A DNA stretch of 64,000 nucleotides, from the NCBI RefSeq assembly GCF_018139145.2, contig NC_059478.1, positions 33,293,001 to 33,357,000 on the forward strand. The letters are read 5' to 3'. Below, one piece after another: positions 1 through 13,911 of this stretch. The translations under genes were made by a program, and so were the position numbers. The notes beneath the pieces are model-generated. The model saw only the letters and a program-made list of their open reading frames with translations. It searched no databases and was not told the origin of the DNA. This DNA comes from Gymnogyps californianus. Lineage: Eukaryota; Chordata; Aves; Accipitriformes; Cathartidae. Numbering within the stretch: position 1 is the first letter of the stretch; the number at the start of each line of letters is the position of its first letter.

Positions 1-1328
1 GTCTCTGCCGAAGCACGAGGGGCTGCTGCAGCTGGTAGAATTGCTGAAGAAGAACCCTCGGAGAGGAGAGCCGCCGGGATTGACCCAAGTTTGGCTGAAT
101 CACCCTGGCAGCCTGCACAGGGGCTGTGGAAGGAACGCCTCTACTTCATTGTCTGTCATCTTGGCAGTTTTTACTCACTTTTAGTTGCTTCCCTCTCACC
201 TTCCCCAGCTCTTTCCCCTCTTCCTTGTTGTCATGGGAACATTCACTACAGTGGTTAAATCATACTATTAAAATACGCTTCCCCGGTAGAATGGTAATAG
301 CTAATATTGATCTAGCTACTGCTGCTGACTCAGGGATATAGTTGAACATATAATATCTCTTTTTTCTCTTCTTACTGCATAATGCAGTAGTTTCTTTCAC
401 CTTGGGCTCTGTACTAAAGGTGACATCCAGCCACAGCAAAATACTATGACTTGCTTTTTTTTAATATGTGGCCCGGCTGAAGCATTGGATGCAGGTGGTG
501 TTAGGAAGCTGGCTTTAAAATCTGCAACGGACAATCAGACAGGAAAAAAAAAAATCACCCTTGCTGTGATTGACCCCCGCAAGCAATAGTTATAGATGTT
601 TGTATGCCAGTGGTGAAAAGACATTCAGATTACACTGTCAGCATCCGCAGACACGCAATGTGCTCCAAATAACTTCGTAAGTATTTGCGCTCTGTCACAG
701 AAATGGTTGAAATGTGCATGAAAGACAGATAACTACCTTAATGTCAAGCGAGGCTGCATTTAAAAATGTAATCAATCATATACATTGTCCCTGACATCTG
801 CTTTGACTAATCATCTGCACAGTAGCACATAATGTTAAGCCGAGCATGGTAAGCATATTCCTGAGTCACCAGAAAGAAGCGAAAGTAAAAGATTCTACCT
901 TGAGATAGGAGTTTGCAGTATGTTTGCAACATAAGCATTTCTGTTTCCCACAGTGGTTAATTAACCAGCTCTAACTTCATCAGAGTTTCCTGAAATTGAT
1001 AGTTTTTGTAAGGTAAGATTGAGGTGCCTCTGGAATTCCCTTGTTTACCCTCCTTTCAAAAAATTTTTGGTTTAGAACCAGCCTGTTGTACAAATAATTA
1101 AAATAGTGCAATTTTAATGTGAACAGTATTTGCAGCTGATGCTGCATTTTGCTGTGTGAGTGATACAGGCACAGCAAATGGTATTTTAGAGTCTGTGCTG
1201 GAAAGACCTCTGTTAACAAAGACTAAATGCTGAGAAGCCATGAATACCTAGCATATTTGTATGTGTTCTTGAACAGCTGTAAGTAAGTTATTTTATGTTA
1301 TAACTCATTTTATGTTTGATCTTTCTAG
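1..1328 (+). other. PATJ: End of upstream PATJ intron
   Basis: This AT-rich stretch ends in the acceptor tctag before the first exon. The first 125 bases are clearly more GC-rich than the rest and are open in frame 1 well past position 150, but they match no PATJ segment that I know. An A10 run lies near 543-553. I see no other gene or recognisable repeat. Confidence 0.75.
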
Positions 1329-1525
1329 AAAAAATCAGGCAAAGATATGCAGATCTACCAGGAGAGTTGCACATTATTGAGCTTGAGAAAGACAAAAATG
1401 GACTTGGACTGAGTCTTGCTGGCAACAAGGACCGTTCTCGTATGAGCATCTTTGTAGTTGGTATCAATCCAGATGGACCTGCGGGACGAGATGGAAGGAT
1501 GCATATTGGCGACGAACTTCTAGAG
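1329..1525 (+). CDS. PATJ: PATJ exon: first part of PDZ-A
   Basis: The exon starts with the last two bases of a codon split over the upstream intron (acceptor tctag) and ends after GAG before gtaagt. It encodes [20 protein letters not shown] followed by the binding loop [13 protein letters not shown], then beta strands to [21 protein letters not shown] is a PATJ signature; the paralogue MPDZ has IRERYGTLTGELHMI at this place. The 3' splice site sits in phase 0 just after the GDELLE motif, in the middle of the PDZ fold. The domain is completed 8.8 kb downstream. The exon has no in-frame stop over 65 codons. Confidence 0.95.
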
Positions 1526-3494
1526 GTAAGTGTTTCCTTTAACTACTAAGCAGGGTTCATATGGAGAGAGGGAGAGGCATATGTGAAGCTATAATTTGAA
1601 CCTTAAATAAAGCCTGCAAATGGAATTAGGTGGCTGAGGCAAGGAGCTAGCTGCACTGATTTATGCCAACTGAGAACTTGGCCTTTGGCAGGTAAATGTG
1701 TTTTCAGTGAAACAAAAATCATTGGCCTGTGAAAACTAATGTCTTGTCAGTGAAGTCTGTGCTCTCAGCATGTTCACAAGCTATGCTTAGGGAGGGACTG
1801 TTGAAAGGCAGGAAGGGGACAGTAAATCTATCCTTGTAGTGCATATGTGGTTTTACAGGGAAATTCACACCTTACATTAAAAAAAACAAAACCCCCTCAA
1901 AGTTACCATATGTGTTTTTACAGATGACAGGGATATTCCCCATCCTGAAAATAAATTTCGTGCTGTAATCTGTTTTGAACTGTCGTAACTTAAAATACTT
2001 ATTTTCTTTAGTCATGTCTGGCACAAGTTCACCCACAAGGCAAGAGAGCTCGTTAGCAAGTAGAGTATTTTGTCTCCACTTTTTCTCCTTTCTCCTTACT
2101 TCACCTTGAGATTGAAAATGCAGGTTTCCGACACTTCATCTGATTTTTGGCTGTTGCAAAATAACACTTTGCTGCAGTACCTGCAGTGGTTCCCCATGTC
2201 ATGATTGCTTCAGCGGTTCAAAAAAATCAGCCATCCCTGGGGATCTTTCCGTTAGAGAGAAGCTTTCACTGAAGAGCAGGTATATGCTGACCTACTGCTC
2301 TCCATGGGTGGTGATTTTTTGATCTTTCAGCAACTCTCTGTATCATCAGAGAACCACCTATTTTCTCACATTTCTTGACTTGAGAAAGAGCAATTTGACT
2401 GCCTGGGGATACCTTGGGAGTACTCAGAACTGTCTAAGCATTTGTCATTGTCTAACAGTTCTGTAATTATGGATTTTCAATACACATAGTACAAGAAAGA
2501 CTTGTTTTGCTCTAACACCACCACCATCTGAAGTTTATTATTTTCTTTTTTATTGTGATAAATGGTATGAAGGTCTATACCATACTGGAGTAGGGTAGGA
2601 AAATTACTTTCTCCTTCAAATTTATGTTCTTTCTGTCCCTGGGACTAAATTCTAATGGTAAAAAAATTAAAATTGTTGAATTTTGGGTGTATACCAGTTG
2701 AAAGGACTCAAGGTAGTGTTTTCGTCTGTGCATATCATAGACCAGGTAGTTCCTGGTAGAGGAAAGGTAGAGCCTTTTGTACCAATACTTTCCCACAAAG
2801 AAGGATCCACTGAAGTTTTCCTATATCTCACGAGTTATTCCTTGCAGTGTTTGTTTGATCTAATGTTAAGTATTGCTAGCAGTACTTGAAAGATGCACCA
2901 TCTGTGATTAATCGCATCTATCTCAAGGCTTGGGGTTTGCATGCATGAGCCATGTTTTAAGTAGCATTTTCCAAAGTGGTGGTGTTGCCCTAATTCCTCT
3001 CCCTGTCAAGTTGGAGATAAAATGATTTTTTTCTTCGGTGGAAGGAAACTGATGTTCACCAACTCAAAAATGCCAAACTTCAAATAAACTGAAGTTCAAA
3101 GAGACTTTAGTAACTACATCTCTTGTTTACCTTTGCAATCAAATTAAAGGTGTGTCACCAGTGGGCAGAAGTGTGATTACTTATATGAAAGGATGCGGTG
3201 ATCTCATTCTGGTCCCCAGTGAGTCTGTATCCAGTGTCAAAACATCCTGTATTACAAAGGAATGGGTTGTGCATTAGTCATGTACAGACGTCTCACGTTC
3301 ACACCAGTGGTCAATTATTCACAACTCTGGTTTTTTGTCTTTTAAAAGCATTTCAGTGTTATACGAATAGCACTGAAATGGAACTAATGGGCATTTACAC
3401 TGGCAGGTTTTTTTCAATAACCATTAGGTTCAATAACTATTTCAGTAACCATTAGGAATCCTCATAGCCAAGAAGTATACGGGTCACTGAGGTA

Positions 3495-3625
3495 GGAATA
3501 TCAAGAAATGGTTGGGCCTGGAAGGGACCCCCGGAGGTCATCTGGTCCAACCCCCCTTGCTGAAGCAGGGCCACCTCGAGCCAGTTGCCCAGGACTGTGT
3601 CCGGATGGCTTTTGAATATCTCCAG
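3495..3625 (-). mobile_element. CR1 LINE 3' end fragment
   Basis: On the + strand this reads as the reverse complement of the 3' end of the chicken-repeat-1 LINE. It contains GAAGGGACC followed by a GTCATCTGGTCCAACCCCCC block, then GGGCCACCTCGAGCCAGTTGCCCAGG-like sequence cut short after about 130 bp. This is the usual 5'-truncated fragment. The terminal octamer repeat is degraded, so the insertion is old. CR1 is the dominant LINE of birds and also occurs in other reptiles. Confidence 0.9.
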
Positions 3626-5756
3626 TATGATTTCATGCTACTTCCATGCCAGTGATGCAAAGGTCAAGGTGGTCAACTGGCTTTACTTGCAGTGTCTTTT
3701 GCAACAAAATATGTTAAAAGAGCATTAATGGCAAACTCAAGTGTTCAGAAGTGAGGAAATGACAGAGTCCAGATTGTTTGGTTTTCTCCAGTTAAGGACA
3801 TAAAATTAAAGACTATGAGTATGTTTGTCAGTCGCAGAAGCGTTTTATTTCTCCCATGGTATCCTTCCCTCATTCTGAGACCTGGATGGACAATCTTTAC
3901 TAATGAAGCAACTTAACTTCTCTTCCTTTGGGTAGCGCTTCACTGCATGTAGGTATTAAATTGCTCTACCTGCAGACTGAGCTGCTGGTCATTGCCCACT
4001 GGTCAAATATTTAGTTATTCCGTAGAAAAAAGCTATTGGACTTCACAACCACTTCATTCATAAGCATTTGAGGTCATTTTCCCCAATATTCTCAACTGTT
4101 CATCAGCAAATAGACCACCCTCAACCCTCATCTAACTGCATGTTTTAAGTATATTTGCATCTGCATCTTTGATTACACATCAGTTTTGAATACTAGAGTG
4201 TATCAGCAAGAGAAGGGATTCACATCTTAGGAAGCCTCTAGCATTTCTGCACTGTCCCGGGGTGCCCCAGTGAATCCTGTTGGTTAGTGTTGCTCCATTA
4301 AAACAGTGAATGCTGCTGCAGTGTGTGCAGATTATTCCCCGTGGCTGTTAATGGAGGTAAGGTTAATGGGATGGAGATACAGTTATAGATAGATATTACC
4401 TCTTCATTTTTCTTTTGAACTAGAGTTTGATTGGATTGAATTGAAGGATGTGGGGTGCTGCCAGACTGCCTCAGCTCCTTATTCATAACACCTTTTGTCA
4501 CTGAATTAATGAAATATCATCTCACTTTTAGCTTCTGCAAACAACAGTAGTCTTTTGAGGGCAAGATCCTGGCTTGTTTTCAAAGTCAGTCCAGCCTATA
4601 CATTGAGTGAAATGCAAGTCACATTAAAAAAATTGTATGTAATCATTATTTTTTTAATACGTCTTCTGTGATGTATTTTGAATGGGTATCTTGCTGGAGA
4701 AGACAGCTTTTTGAGGAAGAAGGTCCTTTCATCCTACTTTCATACGTGGAAGAAAATTACTTGGGTCAGAATTTGGTCCCTGTGCAAAAGAATGTATTTT
4801 TTACATGAGACAAGTTCTGCTTTTCCGTTCTTTTCCCAAGCAAAGAAACCATCTGTGGTGCTCCTGCCTTGCACCCTTGCTGTTTTAGTGCAGGTGTCTG
4901 CACTGCTTCGTATCTTATTAGTTTGGGCTTAGTCCTGTGGCTGATTGTGCCCAGCATGGCCCGCAGCGCGTTCACGTGGTGCTGTACCTGTGCTGTTAAG
5001 CCCTGCTGCTCGTGAACCCTGCATGGGTCTGTCCTGTTGGTAGGTTTTATTCACACTGAATAATTCACCCTGTTATTATTATTATTATCATCTCTCCATA
5101 AGAGAGTCAACTGTGTTCTATTAATAAACCAAGCTGTTCAGAGCCCTGTTAGGCTAAATTACTGATGTTGGGATTTTCTGCCATCTTCCTGTCCCTGCTT
5201 ATCTTGCTGAAAATGGGGCAGGAGGTGGAAGGAAGCTGTTCGTTTGGATGTCTTGCTGTAGGAGGCCACAGCACTTCTTCAAAGAGTGAAAGCTAGTCTT
5301 CATAGTCAAGAATCCCTGTACAAGTTTGCCTATTGTCCATTCTGGACTGTTGCATGAGAGGCAATTATTTTGTTTTCTTTTGTTATGCCATTTTTATCAT
5401 AGCTCAAAGCCAGAGGGCTTTTGTGCTAAATGTATTTTTATTGCTATTTTATGTTAAGATTCTTAGATAAATATAAGTTATGCTGTAATAATATAATAGA
5501 TACATCAGTATTTTGCCCAAGTAAATGAACTACCCAGCCAAATTCACAATGCCACTTCTATTTTAGAATGTGGGGCATTGGCGTTTTAGTCTCAGTTTAT
5601 TTGTTGTGGGATTGTTATCTTTTTCCTGTGTGAAGACGGTTACTTTGGATTAGGCAAGTGGCACTGTCCCTCAAGAGGGACAGTAACTTGAACGTAGAAA
5701 GGTAGTGAGGTTTTGACGTCAGAAGAGTCATCTTGAATGATTAACTCTAGTGGTGA

Positions 5757-5777
5757 TTTTTTTTTTTTTTTTTTTTT
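5757..5777 (+). repeat. T21 homopolymer tract
   Basis: This is an uninterrupted run of 21 T in intronic sequence. It could be the reverse complement of a degraded retroposon tail or simple slippage. No element is recognisable next to it. Confidence 0.9.
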
Positions 5778-8700
5778 ATTCCTATTTAAACACAATAGTC
5801 ATAGCTTCTGTTTCTCAATTCGTTTACTGAAGGTAGTGTTGAGGGATGATGTCCTTCTGGTCTTTTCATAGGAAGGTACAAATACTTTTTTCATATACTT
5901 TGTATACAGGTTACCAATTAAGGTTAGTGTTGGGTGGTGATTTTTAAAGCTGCAAATAAGGTAAAGCTGTAATTGGAAAGCTGGTTGTGCACAAGGGCAC
6001 AGGCAATCGGGGGTTTTCTGTCGTCCTGTCTCTCTTTCCGCAGTCTCTAGGTGGGGAACCGCAGGGGTCCGCTGCCTGCCGAGCCAACAGCAAAGCTAAA
6101 CTGAAATGCAGGGCAGGAGATTTTCTGTCTTTATGGAGTTCACGGTCTGTTGATCACTTTAGATGATGCACATGTTTGAATGTGTGCTGTGCAAGAAATT
6201 TGGTGAGGAAAGAAGAATTCACATTCTAATTAATTATTTTTTTTCTTTCCAATGTTTTCCTCGTGCTTTATTATTTGGGGGTTTGGTGTATTTTATGGGG
6301 CTTCAGTCTACATAATTTGGCTGATCAAGAAGTTTTTGAAACTTTTCCCATTGTTTCAGAGAGTCTACATGCTCTAAGTCCTGTGGTTAGAAGGAACCTA
6401 ATTGGTACAAAGAAATAATTATTATAGAAAGCTATGCCAGTTCTTTTACTAGCTTTGGGATATCTTTTAACTTGATTTTCATAAAAATCAGATGATACTA
6501 ATTTTATGGATTTCCATTACTGCCACATAGTAAAAACAGTGCGCTTTTTTTTTTAAATCCATATCTAATGTTTCTCTCCTGCAAATTAAAGTTTGAGAAG
6601 CGAACAATCCCTTAAATTTTTTTCTGTTAAGAGTTCAGATTTCAGTGAGTTTGTACTTTCTGCTACTATAGTGTATGAAACTGTAAAACAAAACTTTTGT
6701 AGGTGAAAGCAACAGTACATTTGGGATATGTGATAAAATCTGCCATAAAGCAGTGCAGGGTTATATTAAAGATTGAACATAAGTGTGCTGACCTGACCTC
6801 ATACCTGTAGCATGTTTTTATCTTTCTCTGTTCTCTGCTGTCTTTCCAAGAAGTTATGTGAAGAGACATTTAAAGAAGAGTTAAGGTTGATTTAGATCGG
6901 TTTATTTCTTTTGCTTAGTCAAAGCTTTGTTTTTCTTTTCTAATCTCTAATGAAAAAAGTAAAGCACAGATTTATAGGTTTTGACTCCCAGAGTACCATT
7001 TGGTTAATCTGACGTGTTACTTTATTTAATTTGAAAGATTTAAAATGGTGTTGCTTATGAAGTCCTAGATGTTCTCTTTTTTGTTTTAAGTAGGCTTTTG
7101 TGCTTTGCTCATCACTGTGGTATCTGAAGCTAATGGAACATTAATTTACTTTGCAAAAGAAAGTGACCTTTTTTTTAAAAAAAAAAGAAAAATTAATACT
7201 GGCTGTAATAACTATGTGGGACAGTCCAAAACCTCGTAGAGATATATTACTTTGATTATCCTTTCATTTTGCTGTAATTAAATAATTATAACTTACAGAC
7301 CCAGCTCACAGCTAATTAAATTTTGGACTATTTGATACATCTAGTGAATAGGATTAATTTAGCCAGAGTAAAGACTATAAATTTTAATCTAAGAAGTCTG
7401 CTGTTTAGAAAAATTGATGGTAATTCAACTAAATCCAAACAATTTGTAAAGCATACAGTGTTCCCAATGAATATTTTTGAACTTAGAGAAATTAAGTCAA
7501 CAAACTTGCTGAAAGTTTCAAGTCCAGCTTGAAGCCAGAATGCAACTGAGCATTCATTTTTGCCACCAGATTTTTAAATTTATCTTTGATCAAGAACGCG
7601 TGGCCTAGGATGTTGCTTCTTGCCCTATCTTTGCAACCATGGCAGTTGCAAACAGAACCATATTAAACCCTTACGAATGTTGGTGTGATGCTATTTCCTC
7701 AGTGCTGATTGTTTCATGCCAGCTCAGACTGTCGTAGACCTTTCTTGGTTCTCTCTTTATACAGTAAGCAACTTGGTAGGTAAATGGTTTGCACTTCAAT
7801 CTTAATGAATAATCAAGTATTAGGGGTTTTATTCTTGTCCTTGCGTTGTCCTTATTTAACTGATGAACTTGCATGTTGTTTTGATCCATTGAAAAAAAGA
7901 TGGGAGTGTTGTGAAGTTGCCAATATGACCAAATAGCCTGTATGACACAAGGCTGTAAGACTTGGCCGGTTATTTCTTGTTTGAATGAAAAAATCTTCTA
8001 AGAACACAAAACTAAAATCCAATACAAACATTTTCAGTAGCAAAAAGTCCTTCTATATTTACTAGTAAATTGTTCCTGGGCTCCATTATCATTATTGTTT
8101 TAAACAGCATTGGTATATCAAATGTGAATGTAAATATTACATTTTAAATTAAGAGTGGGAGGAAAAAATTGCAGTATTGAAATGAAGCTGGCTGCTCACT
8201 TTGGAAGGGTGTATGAACACTCCAGCTCCAGAGAGGTGCATTAATCTAATCAAGATGCTTGGAATGAGAATTTTGACAGAGTTAAATAGCAGATTATTCT
8301 GCGTGCTTGGAAGCCTCTGATGCTTGCTTAGACGGCAAGACATGGGACGTGCTGAACCATGAACCTGAACTAACATCATGACTCCAAATACTATTAATTT
8401 CAATTTTTTTTTCTTCATCTTTAAAGTTTTGCCTTCTTTTTTGGACAAAATACAAGATGTTAAATGAAGCTTTGAATTAGTTTCCATGTTTATGTTTACA
8501 GGTATTCAGGTGTAGGTAAATAATTGTTCTTCCACAGATCGTTGTTATCTTGATGCTTATTCCAGTCTAAATTGTCGAAGCTGAAGGAAGACAGCTCTAG
8601 TAGTCCTGCTCCCTGCTGTCAGGAGAGAATGCTTTCCTTCACCACCTTGCTGAGTGTTCGCTTCAGTTTAGTTGTAAAACTGAAAATCATCAGGGTACAA

Positions 8701-10315
8701 CGAAGAAACTGCTCAAGGGTTTTGTTAATCTTCTTGCCATAGTGGGGTTTTTTTCCCATCATACTCAGCTCAGCTTTTACTTTCTTTAAATTTATTGTGG
8801 TATTCATATTTACCTTCTGTTCTGCCTATGATCTTCATGATTGTAGTTTGTGCGATGCCTGAGCTGAAAGGCGAGCATCCTCTTGGGATACCTCTGAGAT
8901 GGGAGGCATTAACAAAGTGGAGCTGAAGCCCAAGAAACTCAGGGCATTGCGGGCAGGCTGAGGTGGAGCAAGGTGTTAATCACAAGCCCTGCCTGTGAAA
9001 TGAATGAAATGCTTTAAATATTCCATTTTTACACAGCAGGTTATTTTTGTGGTATGATGCTGAGTATGCTTTTCGTTGGCTTGGAAGTAACTACTATATT
9101 GATCTCAGAGATGCCGTTGTCCTTGTTGAAGTCCCACTCACTGAGCATGGCACTGGGAGACAGTAAGTGTCTTAGTTTCCTCAAACTGGGAGAAGACTTC
9201 TAGTTCCTACAGAAAGAAAAGTCCTGAAGCACATACTGTATTAAAGCGAAGCTATTTCCCTCTGAAAACTGCAGCATTTGCTTGCGCACAGCAAAAGCGT
9301 CCAAAGTAGTACTTGGTGTCTGTTGCTGTGCTTAGGTGTTTGATCCATCACAGCAAAAGTGATGTGGCATGTCCTTAAATTGTCCTTTGTCTCCATGGCT
9401 ATCAGTTCTGTTTCCTTCAGCGGAACTGAGGAGTCAGCACAATCTTAACAGCAAGTTTTCCTAAACCGCCGGTTGCCTGTAGGTAAGGTATAGGAGTGCC
9501 TGTCTCAAAATCTATGCTGTTGTCATATCTATATGATTCTTCTCAGATCAAGTTGTTTTCCAAAAATCTGGGAACAATACTTAAAATCCATTCTATGGAT
9601 CTGTGAAAAAGAGTAGGTGATTTCTCTCATTTGTGGCTTACTAATAAGACTAAATTAGCTCTGCATTGGTTCCTGTTTTATATTGGTCTAGAATAAAACT
9701 TGGAATGTTTTGCTATTAATACAGTGTTTTTTCTTTGATAAATTGGAGTCTAAGATGCTGAAAATGTAATGTTTTAAAATCCGTTCTAAGGCTGCAATGC
9801 TGTGGTCCATTATGGAATCAGTATGAGAAGCAGGATGTTCTTAAAATCAAATTAGGATTTATCCTTTCAAAAGGAACGATAAGAAAGCTGATGAGAAACG
9901 GTTGAAGTGTTGCTGCTGAGTTGCAGACTACCCCCCGTCCTCCTCCAGTAGTTGGGTGAGGGAGCGGGCGACAGCCTTGGGCAGTCCAAGGCCGAGCTGA
10001 GCAGTGCCCGTCTCCTCCTATGTGCTTATCATACGACATCTTTCTGCAGCACAGCTGTGCCTGAAAGAGGCTCTTAGTGCCTCAGCTCTGGTATTTCTGT
10101 CTCTACAACACTGTACAGACAGGTATATCTATCAGTGCAACATTGGTATTCCTGTCTGAAAGAACCTCAAAAGTTATGCGATTTATATTTTGTGGACTGC
10201 ATTTTCTTTGAGTCTTATCTCTTTATCCCACAGTAAATTTGGAAGTCTTGCGGGTATAAATTAAAACAGTGCATACTTCTCCACTTACATGAAAATCTTC
10301 ATTTTCTTTTAACAG

Positions 10316-10407
10316 ATAAACAATCAGATATTGTATGGAAGAAGTCATCAGAATGCTTCTGCAATCATTAAGACTGCCCCATCAAAGGTCAAGCTGGTTT
10401 TCATACG
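10316..10407 (+). CDS. PATJ: PATJ exon: second part of PDZ-A
   Basis: Acceptor aacag, donor gtaaga. It encodes [19 protein letters not shown], then [11 protein letters not shown] and two bases of an Arg codon. The His in GRSHQNA stands at the first position of helix alpha-B, the residue that in class I PDZ domains contacts the Ser/Thr at position -2 of the ligand. PDZ-A therefore looks like a class I binder. The last beta strand (KVKLVFIR) ends at the splice site, in phase 2. Confidence 0.95.
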
Positions 10408-10577
10408 GTAAGAACAGTTCTCATCAAAAGATTTGTTTACACTTTAGCCTACATTACATATTTACATATTTAGCCTGTTTTGAAAATGCTGAACTTGCTT
10501 AGTTCTCTTTGAAGTGAAATAAACCTTTTCCTTGACTATTCTTCTCAGGACAGTTGAAGAGTTCTCCTTAATAATGT

Positions 10578-10610
10578 AAAAAAAAAAAAAAAAAGAAAAA
10601 AAGAAAAAAA
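10578..10610 (+). repeat. A-rich tract with G interruptions
   Basis: A run of 17 A is followed by G-interrupted A runs. It resembles a degraded poly(A) tail or simple slippage, and I recognise no retroposon body upstream. Confidence 0.8.
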
Positions 10611-13600
10611 GATCTAATGTAATTGAATGCCTATTTTAGGGGTGTCTGCTGAAGACTTGAGCTGACCCTCTTGGGCTTGAGAGCACCCTGATAAGAACTG
10701 CTTCTCCCGCAACTTACTAAAGTGCTTTAGGTTGGTTCTGCCAGCACAAAGACGGGGTGGGCAGCTTGCTTCACCCAGACTGCCAGAAGGGAATGAAAAT
10801 GGTGCAGAGGCTTGGGGCTGGAGAGGGGAGCTGCTGTGAGAGGAGCAGGCAAGTGTGGGTGGAGTGCATGGAGCACGGGCTGGGTGGATGTGTGAAGGAT
10901 AGCTTTGTATGGGCATCAAAAGAGGATTTAAAAAGTGAGCTAGGGCTTATTTGTATAGAGGGGGGACCTGACTTTGATGAGGAGCACTGGTATGGCTTCT
11001 GTAGGAGGGAATATGCTAAAACAACCTTTCATCTGCATAAGAATTACATGTGGGCATCTTTTCTTTTACTCCAAGCATGAAAATTTTTCCTCTTTGTATG
11101 TGAATTAAGGACACCTCCATGCATTCACTCTGTAGTTCAGGAAGTGTTACTTTGATGACCCTGGGCGGGAGGTCTGGGAAGAAGCTGCCTCTTTCCCAGA
11201 ACTCATATATGCTTTAATATATTGGAATTTCATAAATGCATCTATTCCGGCTGTGACTTTCGTTGGGCACTTATCCCCGTGCCATTTTATAATATGGTCT
11301 TTCCACCAACAGATACATCATACTTGATATTGTTTTATATTCTTCGCTCATACACAGCTTACCTGTGAACAATGTAATAATCTGTGGGTGAATGCATATA
11401 AATGTGTACATTTACTCGCATGGCTCTGTCTGGCACAGCATACACAGAAATGATGGAAGAGCGGCATTAGCGCAGTGAAGAATGAGTTGCTATACTTGGC
11501 AGCACAGAGGATCTGGAGGAGATTAATGATCTTGCCTGCAGCTCCCGTGTTACTTTCCCCAGCTATTGAAAATTAAACGTCATGTACAACAACTCACTCA
11601 CCATTGCTTAATTGCATGTGGAAAATGTGTCTGGTTGGAAGCTCCAGAGGCAGAACCACAACTTAGGAAACCAAAACCCAGGGCTGGGTTTAGTGCTGTC
11701 AGGCAGCACGGAGAGCGTGGGCTTCTTGTAACCTGCCTTGCTGCACTGAGCACCGCAGCCGGCTGCAGAGCACGTCACTCCACAGAGCTGCAACGAAGGG
11801 TGCGTGTTAGCTCCAGTCACCCATGGATTGGAAATCCTTGCTACATATTTTGTATCGTGTTTAAGATGTAAAGGCCATGTCAGTTCTTAGCCATAATTCC
11901 CCTTTTCAGATTGTCTGTGTAGATGTGAATTTCAAGACAAAAAGTTGTCTTAATGATCATAATCAATAGATATTGGAAATACCATTGGATAATTCTTGTT
12001 TCTGTCTCTAGAGTCTAAAAAAAAAAAAGTTTGTATTTTTAAATGCTGCTGCTGAGGTTGTAAACTTGTATCTTCACACTTCCCAAGAGCACGCATCTTG
12101 TCACTGCTCTCGGCCTTGCATTAGAGTACACTGACAACTGATGGGTCTGTTTGCCTGACCTGAGCAGCCGTTCGAACAGCAATGAAAAGAAATTCTCCCA
12201 CTGAGAGAATGTCATTAGTAACTAGAGCACTGGCTCTAACACGGGGAGAAAACTAATGTCACCTTTTTTTTGATGTATGGTCAACTTCTCATAGTAAGAT
12301 AGGTGTTTCAAAATTTTAGCAAAGCCAAATTAGACTGTCTCTCTTAAAGGTGAATTTTAAGGAGAAATGAGAATAATTTTCTTTTCTCATGCAACCTATA
12401 TTCCATGAGCCCATTCTATCTTGGTGCTCCCCGTTCCGACACCTTAGACCACAAAACCAGTGGACATGATTGACTGAAAACACGAACCACAAGACTGTGC
12501 CGGTCCCAGAAGTCTTGTCCGTGGTGCAGCTTGGTAGAAAAAGTTTTTTCCTGCTTTATCAACTTATTTTAAAACTATAATATAAAATGAGGGTATTGAA
12601 ATGCCACTACTTAATGTATTGTAGTGCCAGCTGTAGTAAATAAGAGCAGCAACAGGCATCTTGAATCTCCATCCATCTCTCGTAAGTGCATGTGCAATAG
12701 CTTTTCCAGCTGAGAACAAAGCGCTGAGTGTAGCAGACTCAGCTCTCCTGGTAGGTTTGCTGCTTGGCTGATTTCAGATATGTTCCTCTGGGCTCTAATG
12801 ATGTGGAAAGAGCAGGATACCGTTACATTTGTTATGCTTTGAAAATGAGGAGGAGCCAGTTGCAACAGAAATACTACTTTCCTCCTCCTGAGAACTGTTA
12901 TCCGTGCAACTTCTTTTAAAGGTGGAAGGCCCATAGCATAACATAGCCAAAACACATCCTGGAGCACAGTAAAAGAGGCCAACAGCTCACCGTAGCAAAA
13001 TAATGTGTACTGCAGGAGTTACGAGAGAAATGGATTTGGCCTTCATGTGCATGAAGATATTAATATTCTAATTTCACAAGTGAAAGGCCTGAGTAGGTTA
13101 TAGTTTTCCAGAAATACATCATTCTGCAGCCTAAAAAGTTCCTGCATGCCTGACTGAGCTGACCTAGGACATAAAAGCAAAACTGGTGGGACTCTTGGAC
13201 TATTATTAAAAAGTGCCCTCTTTGATATCCTGAGGCCTTCTTTTCCTCAGATGAAGGATGCTCAGTGATAAGCATGCTGCTTTTCACTTTGAAGCAGGAA
13301 ACAGCATCAAGATTTTCCTACTTCTGGTGTTTTGGTTCATGTACAGGGCAGGGGGATGTTTCTATAAACTCTTTAATCAGTTACGAAAGAAGCCGAGAAA
13401 TTCCTGGGTACAGAAAAGCCTTTCTGTGACAACTGTAATAACTATCATTAAATAACTTGGAGTTTGTTGCACCCAAATTTATTTTTTCTAGGAAAAAATA
13501 AAGAATAGAAGGTGTCCTCAGCCTTTTTGACTTCTTACTAAAATCCTAACTTACCGTCTGTGCTATAAAAATCTGTTCACACTGTTTTTATACTCAGGTA

Positions 13601-13874
13601 GTGCTACAATTGCATTTCCACCCTTTCCTGAAATTTTTGCTGATGAGACATAGGCAGTAAGTCTTGTGAGAATCACAGACGTCCCCTTATATTTGAAGGC
13701 TTCTCGCTCTGGTTTATGAGCATCTTTTCCTCAATTAAGTTGATGATGATTATTTAAAACAGTTGATTTTGGCCAGATTCCAAAATACAGGTCTTAACAC
13801 AGCACTGTTTCCCAGTGGTCTCATTAATTACATGAGCTTGTAATAGCATCTAAGAGATTTGCAGTTATAGTGTC

Positions 13875-13876
<2 letters not shown>

Positions 13877-13906
<30 letters not shown>
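13877..13906 (+). repeat. T30 homopolymer tract
   Basis: Thirty consecutive T make this the longest homopolymer in the window. No retroposon body is recognisable downstream, so its origin is unclear. Its length is likely to be polymorphic and prone to sequencing error. Confidence 0.9.

Positions 13907-13911
<5 letters not shown>

Larger units (their letters stand above)
1526..10315 (+). other. PATJ: PATJ intron (8.8 kb) inside PDZ-A
   Basis: Donor gtaagt, acceptor ttttaacag. The intron is AT-rich. It carries a CR1 LINE tail at about 3495-3625, a short ATT repeat near 5073-5090 and a T21 tract at 5757-5777. Open frames on both strands are at most about 110 codons and show no recognisable domain. 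I see no other gene. Confidence 0.85.

Noticed and set aside
10757..12982. Open frames at 10757-11080 (+) and 12611-12982 (-)
   Set aside because: Both are just above 100 codons, without homology I can recognise and without exon-like flanks. This is within chance for 64 kb.
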